A DNA stretch of 64,000 nucleotides, taken from NCBI GenBank assembly GCA_958450365.1, contig CAUEEP010000736.1, positions 558,001 to 622,000 of the forward strand, given 5' to 3'. Positions 25,283 to 37,300 of the stretch are shown here, in pieces. The translations under genes and the position numbers were made by a program. Within the stretch, counting starts at the first letter, position 1; every line of letters begins with the position of its first letter. Source of the DNA: Mesorhabditis belari (taxonomy: Eukaryota; Nematoda; Chromadorea; Rhabditida; Rhabditidae). Below the pieces are notes generated by a model that searched no databases, was not told where the DNA came from, and was given only the letters and a program-made list of their open reading frames with translations.

Positions 25283-25912
25283 TAAAAATAACTTTTAACT
25301 AGGCTAAAGAATAGAAAAATTAACAAAAAAAGAAATGGCATTAAAACTTGAAAATGGAGAATCGATTCGAGACTTTGCAATAGAGTGAAAGAGGAATATT
25401 TCATTCAATTAGAATAATGATAGAGTGATTCAATTGAACTGAAGCACAGAAATGGTGAGAGTCATGCAGAAAGCGAACAAAACTTAATAGATAACAACAC
25501 AAGCGAACAAAACTTATTAGATAACAAACAAGTGAACAAAACTTAATAGATAACAAACAAACAAACAAAACTTAATAGATAACAAGCAAGCGAACAAAAT
25601 TTAATATATAACTCAGCTTGCTTTAAACAGTTCAAAAAAAAATCAATTTTCTCAATAAATCTAAAAATAACTTTTAACTAGGCTAAAGATAGAAAAATGA
25701 ATAAAAAAGAAATGGCACTGAAATCACTTTATGCTTGAGTAGAGCGAGTGAGAGTAAACGGCAAACGGCAAACTTGAAAATGGAGAATCGATTCGAGACT
25801 TTGCAATAGAGTGAAAGAAGAATATTTCATTCAATTAGAATAATGATTGAGTGATTCAATTGCACGGAAGCACAGAAATCGTGAGAGTCATGCAGAAAGC
25901 GAACAAAACTTT
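25283..25912. repeat. Direct duplication of about 200 bp with a spacer array
   Basis: About 25283-25485 is repeated at about 25666-25912; the second copy carries an extra block around 25725-25770. Between them lies an array of GCGAACAAAACTTAATAGAT units. Confidence 0.8.
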
Positions 25913-26814
25913 TAAAGTTGAGATAAGCTTGTTTGTGACACTTTTTTTTTTTGTGAAAACTTTGAATTTCATAAAATCCTTTTGAAATCTCAAAGATATT
26001 TTAATTTCCGGATTATTTCATATTTCGCAATTCTTCAAGTCAACTCAACTATAACAATCAGTCACTTTCCACAGTAATAGATAACTCAACTTGCTTTAAA
26101 CAGTTCAAGCTTGAATCTAAACTTAAATCGGATCAAAACCCAGGTTCAATACTGGTTTCTGCTTTCGGAACGAACTTTTTGTTGGTTGCTTTGTTGGCTT
26201 CGTTGTTGCTTTGTTGGCTAAAGTTCTGTGATCGTAATCAAACCGATCTTAAGCTTGATCATTAAACGATTAAGTTGGCATTAAGTCCATTCGATTAAAT
26301 TTTCTCTATGACATTTGTTTACCAGTGAAAAGTGATCGATATTTAAGGAAATAAATAAGAAAAATTCTTGTAATATTTAAAAGACACTTAGAACAAAAGA
26401 AGTTTTACAAATCTTGAATTAAAATATGCAAAATATACCTAATTATGATTTGAAAAGCTTTTAGAAAAAGAAAAGAAAGGATTTCGATTGAATCTTTTCT
26501 CACTTTACCCCGAAATTCGATAGAAATTGTGTAAATAGCAAATAGTACCGAAAAGAGAAAAAGAAAGATTTGTCTTCTCATTTTTCTTTGGATTCATAGA
26601 GATCAAACTCTACAAAATGCAGCTTTTCCTTTGTTCAATTATCCTCTAAGAATAGCTGAAGTTAATTAGTGATTATTTGGGGGTAATTCTTGACCGCTTT
26701 TCATATGGAAGCTCTTCTTGTTGTGGTTGTTCTCAATTGTTTTCATTCTCACGTAAGAAAAAGCTCATTGATTGATATTTCAGTGTTTAAAAGTGACTTG
26801 TAAATAGGAAAGCC

Positions 26815-26995
26815 AGGCAAACCCAGGCAAACCCAGGCAAACCCAGGCAAACCTAGGCAAAGCAAAGCAAACCCAGGCAAACCCAGGCAAACCCAGGCAA
26901 ACCTAGGCAAAGCAAAGCAAACCCAGGCAAACCCAGGCAAACCCAGGCAAACCTAGGCAAAGCAAAGCAAACCCAGGCAAAGCAAAGCAAAGCTT
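26815..26995. repeat. 10-bp minisatellite ACCCAGGCAA
   Basis: Copies of ACCCAGGCAA are arranged in a higher-order pattern, broken regularly by AGCAAAGCAA variants. Confidence 0.95.
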
Positions 26996-27689
26996 CTAAA
27001 CAATCCTGATCTTTCAAATATAGTTGGAATCAAAATAAAATAAGATTATCAATAGTTGGTGAAAAAACAGCTGACATTCAGAAATAGGAACTCGAATAAC
27101 TAAGCAGAAAAGTGTGGCCGCATTTCCCCCTCCTTGTAAGTGATCTCAATTTGATCGTGTCCCTTCTACTCCCCATTTTCCCCTTGTAATGTATGTGCAT
27201 GAATGAGAAGTCTTCTCTTCTGAATCCTTTCTCGACTTCACCCCCACTTGAATTCCTCTTCAATCCATCCAAATCTTTCCCTCTTCCCTCATCCACTTTC
27301 CTTCAAATGACTCGTGAACAAAATGGGATCCGAGTTTTTGATTCAATGATTGCATGAACATTGCTGAGCTATTGGAAAAACGTTCTCAAACTTTTCCATC
27401 AGATAAAAGCTGACAAAATTGCAGAAGTGAAATTGTGAAAACTTTCTAATGAAACAATTTCTAAGTAAACAGCTAATGAATCCCGAATCTCTCCCTTTTC
27501 TTTTTTTACTACTACAAAAGGATTGACCAACTTTCACACAAATCATTGAATCCCCATGGAAACCTTCAAAAAGTGTAGAGAAAAAGTTGGAAAGATTTTG
27601 GCGAATCCTAGTTTTATCGAAAAGAATGAAAACAAGAGATTTTTTAGGGAGAAAAACAATGAGAGAGAGGGATATTCACGATTTGACAA

Positions 27690-27795
27690 AGGTGAGACTT
27701 GACAAAGGATTTGACAAAGGTGACGCTTGACAAAGGATTTGACAAAGGGGACACTTGACAAAGGTGACACTTGACAAAGGATTTGACAAAGACAA
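27690..27795. repeat. Short tandem repeat based on TTGACAAAGG
   Basis: Repeats of TTGACAAAGG with GATT and TGACAC spacers. Confidence 0.85.
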
Positions 27796-28654
27796 AGCTC
27801 TAAAAAAATAATGTTTAGTTGAAGAAAAACCAATGGAAATGTTATAGGAAACAATGGAATATTATTTTCAAACTCTTTCTAAATAAAGAGCGAAAATTTT
27901 AGATCTTTTCGTTTAACGCTGGTTGAAATAATGACTGCACTTTGGTTTTACGTTTTTTTCTTTTTTTTCTGCTCTAAAGAGCGAAGGGGAAAGCCAATTT
28001 AACCACATGGCGTGTAATGAAGCTTCTCGCGAAAATAGGCCAAGAAATTTTACATTTTACACTTTTTTTTTCCAGCCGCTTCTCATTAGACAATGCAATT
28101 ATGGTCGAAAGTTGAAAAGGGTAAAGATGGGATAAAAGTTTTCAAAATGGGGCGACGAGCTCATTGACTTCAATGGGAAAGGGGTGAAGTGGCCCTCGCA
28201 AAGACAATTACTTCAGCCGGCTTGAAAGTTCTCTTTTAACGGGGAAGAAGGGCTATTTGGACTCTTTTTCTTTTGAAAAGACAGCTTTTTAGAAGAGGAA
28301 AGGCAAGGAAAGGCAAAAGATTCACATTAAGGTTTGAATTTGAATCGTCCAAAGATTCGAATTGATAATTGATGAATTTCAGATTCGAGAATTCACTTTA
28401 TTGTTGATTCTAAGTCAAGAAAACTATGTCATCCAAGTCTTGGACGAAAACGGGCGCAGAATGGGACCTAGAAAGGGGTTCGTTTTGATACAAATGCCCA
28501 AAGTGTTCTTTGAGCCGTTTGAGTTGAAATGTAAACGCATGCTTTCTAGCGTACTGAATTATGTTTTCTTTCAGTAACAATTTGAAGGTGTAAAAAAAGA
28601 GTTTAGTGCATCAGAGAAAGTGCATTTCTCTGTGTTGAGCACAAAGAAAACACC

Positions 28655-29050
28655 TACCATAAATACTGTAATAGTACCCCATCCCCATAATGACGGTGCG
28701 GAGCGTTGCGTAGTCTAGCTTTGAACGAGTTTTTCTCGACACTGGTTTATGCTACAATGCTCGCTTAGGTATCAAAAAAGTAGCTGAAATTCAGGGCTAT
28801 TTTTTGATACCAAAGATAATGACGGTGTGGAGTGTTGCGTAGTCTAGCTTTGAACGAGTTTTTCTCGACACTGGTTTATGCTACAATGCTCGCTTTAGTA
28901 TCAAAAAATAGCTGAAATTCAGGGCTATTTTTTGATACCAAAAACGCATTTTTCGAAAGTACGGGCGCTTTGAAAAAAATACTAAAAAACTTTTGCGACT
29001 ACGTGACTGTACGAGGGCGGGTGGGGTACTATTACAGTATTTACGGTAGG
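28655..29050. repeat. MITE with intact inverted termini and an internal duplication
   Basis: Termini CTACCATAAATACTGTAATA and TATTACAGTATTTACGGTAG are inverted repeats. A 125-bp inner block starting ATAATGACGGTG is present twice in direct orientation (about 28688-28812 and 28820-28940). There is no coding capacity. Confidence 0.8.
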
Positions 29051-29197
29051 TTTTTCTATAGATTTAGGCTATTGTCAGTCTCGAGCTGTAGTTTAATATT
29101 GAGCTAAAGGCTACAGGCTTTCGTGATCGCTTGTATTCTGAAATTCCCTTTCTCTGATCAATATTTTTGAATTGATTTGACGGTCACTAAAGCTACG

Positions 29198-29271
29198 ATT
29201 TAGAACTATACTACGCAACACTCCGCACCGTCATTATGGGGGTGGGGTACTATTACAGTATTTTACCGCAG
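29198..29271. repeat. Terminal fragment of the same MITE family
   Basis: It carries CTACGCAACACTCCGCACCG and ends in GGGTACTATTACAGTATTTTACCG, matching one end of the 28655-29050 element in reverse orientation. Confidence 0.7.
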
Positions 29272-30118
29272 ATAACAAATATAGAGAAATATTCGACAAA
29301 TTCAAATCCTAAGACATTCAAAATTCAAATCAAATTCAAATTGAATTGATTTTTTTCAAATCAATTTAAAAACAACACTCAAGATTTATCAAAAAGCATT
29401 TGTTTTCTTTGAAATAGATGAAATAGATTCTGTTTTTAGAGCTGATTTTTTGACGGCTTGAAAGCTTTTTATTTAGAAAAGGTTTAACCTTTTCTTATGC
29501 TGATAAAAATGCAAAAACTAAGCCAGAAAAATCTCTGGATACTGGTCTACACAACAAATGAAAACAAGACAACATATAGACACTAAAAAAAGAAATCGAA
29601 AGCCTCAACAAGATCAATTTCACTTTGTTGTTGGAAAAAAAATGATGAAAGTCAAAGGTGGTTATCGAGGCGAGAAGAGGGAAGCTTGGGATTGAGGTTT
29701 CCCAGGCGACTAATCTCCTGGATTCCAGAAAATACTCTCCAGATCTCAATAAAGAGATCTTGACTCTTTTCTAGAGAAAAAACATTTTTTTTTGGGAAGG
29801 AGATGGAAAGTTTAAGAAAAAAAAAGGAACAAGTAGAAAGCTTTTGAACACAGAAACAGAACAAATTGTTGATAATGTTTATAGTATATAAAATGCTAGT
29901 GAATTTGAAGAGATCAAAGGTTTATATAAATACTTTATTTAGAAATGTTTTCATAGCGGCTTCGAACTTTTGCCGTACCCTGTATATTGAAAACTAATTT
30001 GTTGTAGGACTAGATGTTTTTCTTAAAATCTATCTTCTAATTAACTACTCTAATTGAAAAACAGTTTGGGTTTATTGAAAAACAACTAAACTCATCTGAA
30101 AGTTAACTTGAAATAGAA

Positions 30119-30310
30119 TTGATTGGATTGATTGGATTGATTGGATTGATTGGATTGATTGGATTGATTGGATTGATTGGATTGATTGGATGATTGGATT
30201 GATTGGATGATTGGATTGATTGGATTGATTGGATTGATTGGATTGATTGAATTGATTGGATTAATTGATTGAATTGATTGATTGGATTGATTGGATTAAT
30301 TGAATTGATT
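30119..30310. repeat. TTGGATTGA-type minisatellite
   Basis: A nearly pure array of GATTGATTG/GATTG units. Confidence 0.95.
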
Positions 30311-30671
30311 GAATCTATTGAATAGATTTAATTGCTTTTTTTGTTTATTAGATAAGTTTATTAGATAAAATACTAAGATAAGATAAAAGCTTTACTAATA
30401 AACCTTGAAATACCTCGAGATTTCTATGGTTTTTGAAAGTGAAAAGGTTTTTTTTGTGTCTCTTAGATTTTTCTCGATGCCTACTCGATAAAATCCCCAA
30501 GAGAATTGAAGAGAATTCGGCAAAAACACGAAAACTACTCAAAGTGTTCATTGAATATTGTAGAGAATAATCTAATCAAAGATTTATCTCAAATATCTTG
30601 CGTTTTAGAGGAGAATTTTTTCATTTAAACTTTAAAAACTTTTGCTTTAAAGCCATCATACCGGATAGGAG

Positions 30672-31395
30672 TCTTGTCGCCTAGTCGGGGGGTTAAGGGT
30701 TCGATTCCGACGGCTAGAAAGATTGGCTTTTTTCCCGTTATTATGAATTTTTTCTTTGATCTGGAGTGGCTACAATTGTTACTCAAACTTAGCCCTGTAC
30801 TAACCCAGTACTTGGCCCAATCAGAGCAGAGCCTGATTTCCAGACTTATTCTAGATTTTCAGGCTATTCCCAGACCTTCAGACTATCCTAGGCTTCCAGG
30901 TAATCCTTAGGTTTCTAGACTATCCTTAGGCTTCTAGACTATCCTTAGGTTCCTAGGCTATCCTTAGGCTTCTAGACTATCCTTAGGTTCCTAGGCTATC
31001 CTTAGGCTTCTAGACTATCCTTAGGTTCCTAGGCTATCCTTAGGCTTCTAGACTATCCTTAGGTTCCTAGGCTATCCTTAGGCTTCTAGACTATCCTTAG
31101 GTTCCTAGGCTATCCTTAGGCTTCTAGACTATCCTTAGGTTCCTAGGCTATCCTTAGGCTTCTAGACTATCCTTGGGTTCCTAGGCTATCCTTAGGCTTC
31201 TAGACTATCCTTAGGTTCCTAGGCTATCCTTAGGCTTCTAGACTATCCTTAGGTTCCTAGGCTATCCTTAGGCTTCTAGACTATCCTTAGGTTCCTAGGC
31301 TATCCTTAGGTTTCTAGACTATCCTTAGGTTTCTAGACTATCCTTAGGTTTCTAGACTATCCTTCCTAGGGTTCGATTCCGGCGGCTAGAAAGAT
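30672..31395. repeat. tRNA-like remnant split by a 42-bp minisatellite
   Basis: A stretch with a B-box GGTTCGATTCC at about 30699-30710 and the tail GGCTAGAAAGATT recurs at about 31370-31390. Between the two copies lie about 11 units of a 42-bp repeat, made of two related 21-bp halves (CTATCCTTAGGTTCCTAGG and CTATCCTTAGGCTTCTAGA). It looks like a tRNA-derived repeat whose tail region was duplicated and flanks an expanded array. Confidence 0.7.
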
Positions 31396-32639
31396 TCATT
31401 CTTTTCCCATTATTATGCGTTTTTTCTTAACAACATTTGGGTAATAAGAGTAATTAAGGATAAAAATTTCCTCCGTTGTGTTGTAATTAATTATTCGCGT
31501 CAAATAAATATACTTTTTTTAAAGTCAAGTCCTCTTATGCTAACCTCTTTCAGAAAAAAAAGACTGAACATCTTTGATTTTCATTTGAAATGATAATCAT
31601 AAGTGCATTTTGTGTACTTTGTGTTGAAAATGAATGAAAACACACCCTTTTCTAGCATACTGCATCAGTTTTGAAGTAAAAAGTCTGATTTTTTGGCGAA
31701 TACAGGTACTTTGTGGGCTAGTGAAGCCAGCTTTAAGAGCCAGGTAGCCAGGTAAGGTAGCCAGGTAAGGTAGCCAGGTAAGGTAGCCAGCCAGATAGCC
31801 AGGTAGCTGATGTCCTTGTTCTGGTCAATGATTTGATTGAAGGAAAAATGTAAAAAGTAAGCAGTGCAAGTCTTCTAATTTGACAATAAGTTCAAACAAT
31901 TTAAAACTGAAATCATTTATGCACAGAGATTAAAAATGATTTCAAAGTGGGTAAACGAAAATTGAAAAAAAAAATGATTTTCGATGTTCTTAAAAAGCCA
32001 AAAAATGAGTGGGAAATGTTGGGAATGTTTAGATGTGGAAAGGAGATGGAAAGGAGATTGAAAGGAGAGCATTGCTAAAGCAGAAAGAGGAGGAATTGCA
32101 AAGAGAAGAAAAAGACGGCATCGTCATAGAATAAGTGGATTAGAACAACGGACATATGGGCACATCTATCGCTCGTTCATAGCTTTTTTTCAAGTCTGTT
32201 TAAGCACATAGTAAAGCTTTGTAATATTCTTATGATCAAATCGCTAGTTTTAGACATATTTTGTGGATTTTGAATTGTCGGAATTGAATTTTAGATGAAA
32301 ATGGTGACCTCTTTCTATTATCAGTGTCCCAGAAAGAGCTTGTTTCTGTTATTCAACAAAATAAAGCTTTGCTTTGCTTTAGGAAAGCTTGGCTTTGCTT
32401 TAGGAAAGTTTAAAAGTAGCTTCAAGGAGATCATTTTGAAATAAAACAAAATCTTTTGTCCATTAGCCAACATTACATTGCTTAAAATTCTCAAAATAGC
32501 ATTGAGATCTATAGAAATTTATTGTACGACTTATTGTTAAGCAATTTTTAAATTATTTAACATTGAAACTAAACTTGCTTATCGATATTATTGATGTTTA
32601 ACCGTTCAGAAATTTCTGAGCTATGACTATCACTATTCT

Positions 32640-33415
32640 TACAATTATCACATAGACTAGAGTTTCTATAGCTAGTCTTAAGCCATTCAAAGCTCCAGAC
32701 AATACTATTCTCATGCCCAACCAAGAACACGATTCATCAGTCTTGCTTATCGATATTATTAATACAAAGCTCATGTCTAACCGTTCAGATCTCGCTTTCT
32801 AGAACAGCTATCAATTTGGAAATTGTTTCATTGGAAAGCCAAGAATGGCAGCTTTTAATTGCTATCTCACACAGAGAAAATTCTCATAAGTGATTGCCTT
32901 AAAAAGCTTATCAATACTTATCGATAGTCGATAATTTCGAGCTTGATAAGTATCGATAAGTTTTATTAGTTTTATTAGCTAGTCCTAAGCCATTCAAAGC
33001 TCCAGACAGTACTATTCTCATGCCCAACTAAGAACACGATTCATCAGTAGACTTGATTATTGATACAAACGCAATGCTCATGTTTAACCATTCAGATCTC
33101 GGTTTCTAGAACAGCTATCAATTTGGAAATTGTTTCATTGGAAAGCCAAGAATGTCAGCTTTTAATTACTATCTCACACATAGGAAATTCTCATAAGTGA
33201 TTGCCTTAAAAAGCTTACCAATACTTATCGATAGTCGATAACTTCGAGCTTGATAATCGATACTTTCGATATTGATAAGGTTTACGAGGTGTTTACCCAT
33301 TTAAAGCAATCAAAAGCTGACATTCTTGACTTTCAAATGAAACAATTTCCAGATTGATAACTGTTCTAGAAAGCGAGATCTGAACAATCAAACATGAGCA
33401 TTCCGTTTGTTTCAA
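32640..33415. repeat. Tandem pair plus inverted third copy of a 300-bp repeat
   Basis: About 32660-32960 and 32985-33290 are direct copies (shared CATTCAAAGCTCCAGACA and TCTAGAACAGCTATCAATTT). About 33310-33410 is a partial copy in reverse orientation, so the transcript could fold on itself. It has no coding potential. Confidence 0.8.
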
Positions 33416-33689
33416 TAATGAAGTCTAATTGAAGCTACTTTCCCTCATGTTCCCTTTTATTTCACGCCCATTTACCGTACCTTTACGATGCGCCAATTCT
33501 TTCTTTACATTTTCTTCTTTTGGCCTAAAAATAAAAACTTTTTCACTAAATTTTTGTTTAAAATGAATTTCATATAAAACTTTTAAGAATTTAAGAATCT
33601 TTTTATTAAATTAACTTCTAATTTAGTTAATTTTTTTAGTTTTTAAATGTGAAATTGAGCCATCAAACTCATCAAACGGTTATATGCAT

Positions 33690-34270
33690 TGTCATTTATT
33701 TTTCCTTTTTAATTAGATTTGTATTTGTAGAATATTTATCTAGATTTTTGTATGAGATAGATTTCTTGATCAGATAGTTTATCGATTTATTTTTCCTTTT
33801 TAATCTTTTGTTTTAAATTTGTAGAATATTTATCTAGATTTTGAGATAGATTTCTTGATTTAGAATCAGTTAGTTTATCGATTTTCATCATGTCATTTAT
33901 TTTTCCTTTTTAATCTTTGGTTTTAAATTTGTAGAATATTTATCTAGATTTGTTATCTATCTATATTGATATATCTATCTTTGTTATCTATCTATTTATC
34001 TAGATTTGTTATCTATGAGATAGTTTTCTTGACTTAGAATCGACAGTAAAGTGAATTCTCGAATATGAAATTCATCAATTATCAATTCGAATCTTTCGAC
34101 GATTCAAATTCTGACCTTAATGTGAACCTTGTGCCTTTCCTTGCCTTTTGATGCCTTCATCAGGTTGTTTATCGATTTATTTTTCATTTTTAATCTTTGG
34201 TTTTGAATTTGTAGAATATTTATCTAGATTTGAGATAGATTTCTTGACTTAGAATCGATTTTTATCGGTA
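33690..34270. repeat. Degenerate 80-130 bp tandem repeat upstream of rpl-28
   Basis: Recurring blocks TTTATTTTTCCTTTTTAATC and GTAGAATATTTATCTAGATT occur four times with varying spacers. Confidence 0.8.
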
Positions 34271-34360
34271 GTTTATCGATTTCATCGTCTGTTTGATTTT
34301 TCCATTCATATACCATTAAATTTTCAAGTGTTAACTTGAAAATGATTTATATTTTAATTT

Positions 34361-34368
34361 AACTTCAG
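34361..34368 (+). promoter_or_regulatory. Probable spliced-leader acceptor of rpl-28
   Basis: AACTTCAG ends 19 nt before the rpl-28 start codon, after a T-rich stretch; no upstream exon is needed. Confidence 0.5.
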
Positions 34369-34387
34369 GTAGTTTAACGATTTGATC

Positions 34388-37300
34388 ATGTCGTCCGATA
34401 TTGCTTGGCAAATCATCCGCAACAACTCGTCTTTCTTGAAGACACGCAAAAATGTCCCAAAGAAATTTTCTACAGAAAAGTGAGAGATCGATCTAAAAAT
34501 ATTAAACTTAAAATACCATTTTTTCAGATTCAATTTGATGTCGGTGAACTCTCAACGATTCAATGGACTTATCAATGATAAAGCCATCGATATTCAGGTA
34601 TTATTTGTTTTAAAAATAAACATCGATCATCTTATTGTTATTTTGAGAACATGGATCACGTTGATTGATTGATTGATTCATCTAGAGTCAGTCAAAGTGA
34701 CTCATCTAGAAATTTTGCTAAAGATACCCTTTCCCAAGTCCTATTTCTTTTCATACCATTCTTTCTAATGAATTAGAAAAGTTAGAACTAGGGCATATCA
34801 AAACCTGTATGCCGCAGGGACTCGGACCCACGACCTTTCGCTCACCGGGCAACCATTACACCACAATGCACCCGATCTCAAGTGGGAGTTAACTGTACAC
34901 GTGTGGAACCGTCTCGTCCAGAGAGGAGAAAAGTTAACTCCCTCTGGAGTAAGGAGATCAATTGCGTTGTGGTGTGATGGTTAACAGGCGAAAGGTCGTG
35001 GGTTTGAGCCCCGGCAGCGAACAAGTTTTGATCTGCCCTAGTTCTAACTTTTCTAATTTATTAGAAAGAATGGCAAGAGAAATAGAAGGGAAAGGGTATC
35101 CTTAGCAAAATTTCTAGATGAGTCAATCAATCAGCGTAAAATTTAGCATCGGATTGTCTAGGTCTCATTTCGATTGGGCACCTTGATTTCGTGAGATTCC
35201 CTTGTGAGATCAATCTTTTTTTTTAGATCACTGGAGACGGAAAGTCGTTGAAAATTTCGACCAAGAGCAAACAAGTGCAGAAGCCAGCATCTAGCGTTCA
35301 CACCACCACCGTTCGTGGAAACAATCCACGAGCCGCTCTTCGCAAAGTCGCTCGCATTGCCAAGGGATACAAAAGTGTTGCTGGACAGGTATATTTTAAA
35401 ATAAAAATAACAGAATCTCGAATTATTAGTTCTTTAAAGTTTAAGCTAATGTTTAAATTTGTATTTGTAAAATTGAGCGAGTAAACAAGTGTGAAAGAAA
35501 GTTTGTGCTTTATAAAGTACGCCTTCTTATAAAGTACGCCTTCTTATAAAGTACGCCTTCTTATAAAGTACGCCTTCTTATAAAGTACGCCTTCTTATAA
35601 AGTACGCCTTCTTATAAAGTACGCCTTATAAAGTACGCCTTCTTATAAAGTACGCCTTCTTATAAAGTACGCCTTCTTATAAAGTACGCCTTCTTATAAA
35701 GTACGCCTTCTTATAAAGTACGCCTTATAAAGTACGCCTTCTTATAAAGTACGCCTTCTTATAAAGTACGCCTTCTTATAAAGTACGCCTTCTTATAAAG
35801 TACGCCTTCTTCTTTTTCATATTTGAAAAGATTTAACTATCATTTATCTCAAATTCGTTCTGAATCGTTTTACAAATGCGAAAGCTAGTTTTCTAGAGGA
35901 AAAATCAAAGCCCAATCCTACACTCTTTTCCATTTGATCAGCTTTATCTACGCAACTACACTAATCCCATATTTATCCCTTACTCTTCTCTTTTATTCTA
36001 AAAATAGATCTTTAATCAATTTATAGAACACTATTTTTAAACAATAGATTACTTTTTGCAGAATCTCAAACGAAAATCCTCTGTTTTTTTTTTTGTTTTT
36101 GCAATTTGTTTTAGTGATGAAGCAGCTAAAATTGGATGCTAAAAATAAGCGTACTTAGAAAGCAATAATAATAAAAATAGCAATAAAAAAGCAATAAACT
36201 ATGAAAGATTAGTCTTTAAATAGCTTATTAATTCAAATTCTATACTATTAATAGTCTAAACACATGTACTTACTATTAGTGTATTGATAGGCGTAGTAAA
36301 TCAGGTGTTTTGAGTACAACAATATCACAGAGAAGTAGGGTTTTTGTAAATTTTCAGAAGTCAAGTCTTAGCCTGGCTTGGTTGGATTAAACTAACTTAC
36401 AAAACCTGGCAGAAGACAGGATTCGACCTGGCCTAACCCTGGCTACAAGCTGGTTGGAACATAACTGTAGCCCTGTTTTTTTTTGAATTCTTATATCGAA
36501 GTTAGCCTTACTCAAATTGAAATCATCAACAAGCATTTACAAGCTTTCTAGCTACTACAAACAGGAAACAATTATTCTTTCGAATTTTACAAATTTCTGT
36601 AGCACTATTGTCGATTCTAAACATTTGCTTATCCCATAGCACCCACTAGACATAGGAAAATTCCAATCCGAACCTAATTTCATCATTGTTTTCTTAGCCG
36701 ACTACTCGGAAATCTTGTCTACAAATAGAAATCCAAATTTTCAGCTTGTAGACAAAATTTCAGAGCAATCGGCCAAGAAACGGCTGAGAAACTGAAGATT
36801 GAAAATGGAATTAGGTTCGGGTTTGAATTTTCACATGTCTAATCCTCAGTAAACAAGAGTCTATTACATAATGCTATTACAAGGCAACTAGCTTGTTGAA
36901 GACAAGCCAACAATTCTAGAAGCTTGTTAAAGACATGCCAACAATTCTAGAAGCTTGTTAAAGGCATGCCAACAATTCTATAAGCTTGTTGAAGACATGC
37001 TAACAATTCTAGAAGCTTGTTGAAGAAATGCCAACAACTCTCTAAGCTTGTTGACAAAATGCCAACAATTCCCTAGCTTAATCTGCTATAAGCTGTATCG
37101 CTCTGTGTTTTCTCTATCTATCTTTTGACTCAAAAAAAAAGTCACCTCGAGAAAAGGTTATGTAGTCTATAGAAAAAACCTGGGATCTCTTCAATTAGAA
37201 TAATGTCTCGTGGCTGAGGAAAAGGAGTGCAAGGAGAAAAAGGCGGCCCGGTGTGGGGCTCTCATTATCACACGGCAAGCGGCCTAGAGGGGCAACGGGC

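Larger units (their letters stand above)
25184..34360. other. Gene-free 9-kb repeat region
   Basis: Between ncs-1 and rpl-28 I find no exon on either strand that shows a domain or a splice chain. The space holds direct duplications, six or more minisatellites, a MITE and tRNA-like remnants, listed separately. The ncs-1 promoter should lie just right of 25183. Confidence 0.6.
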
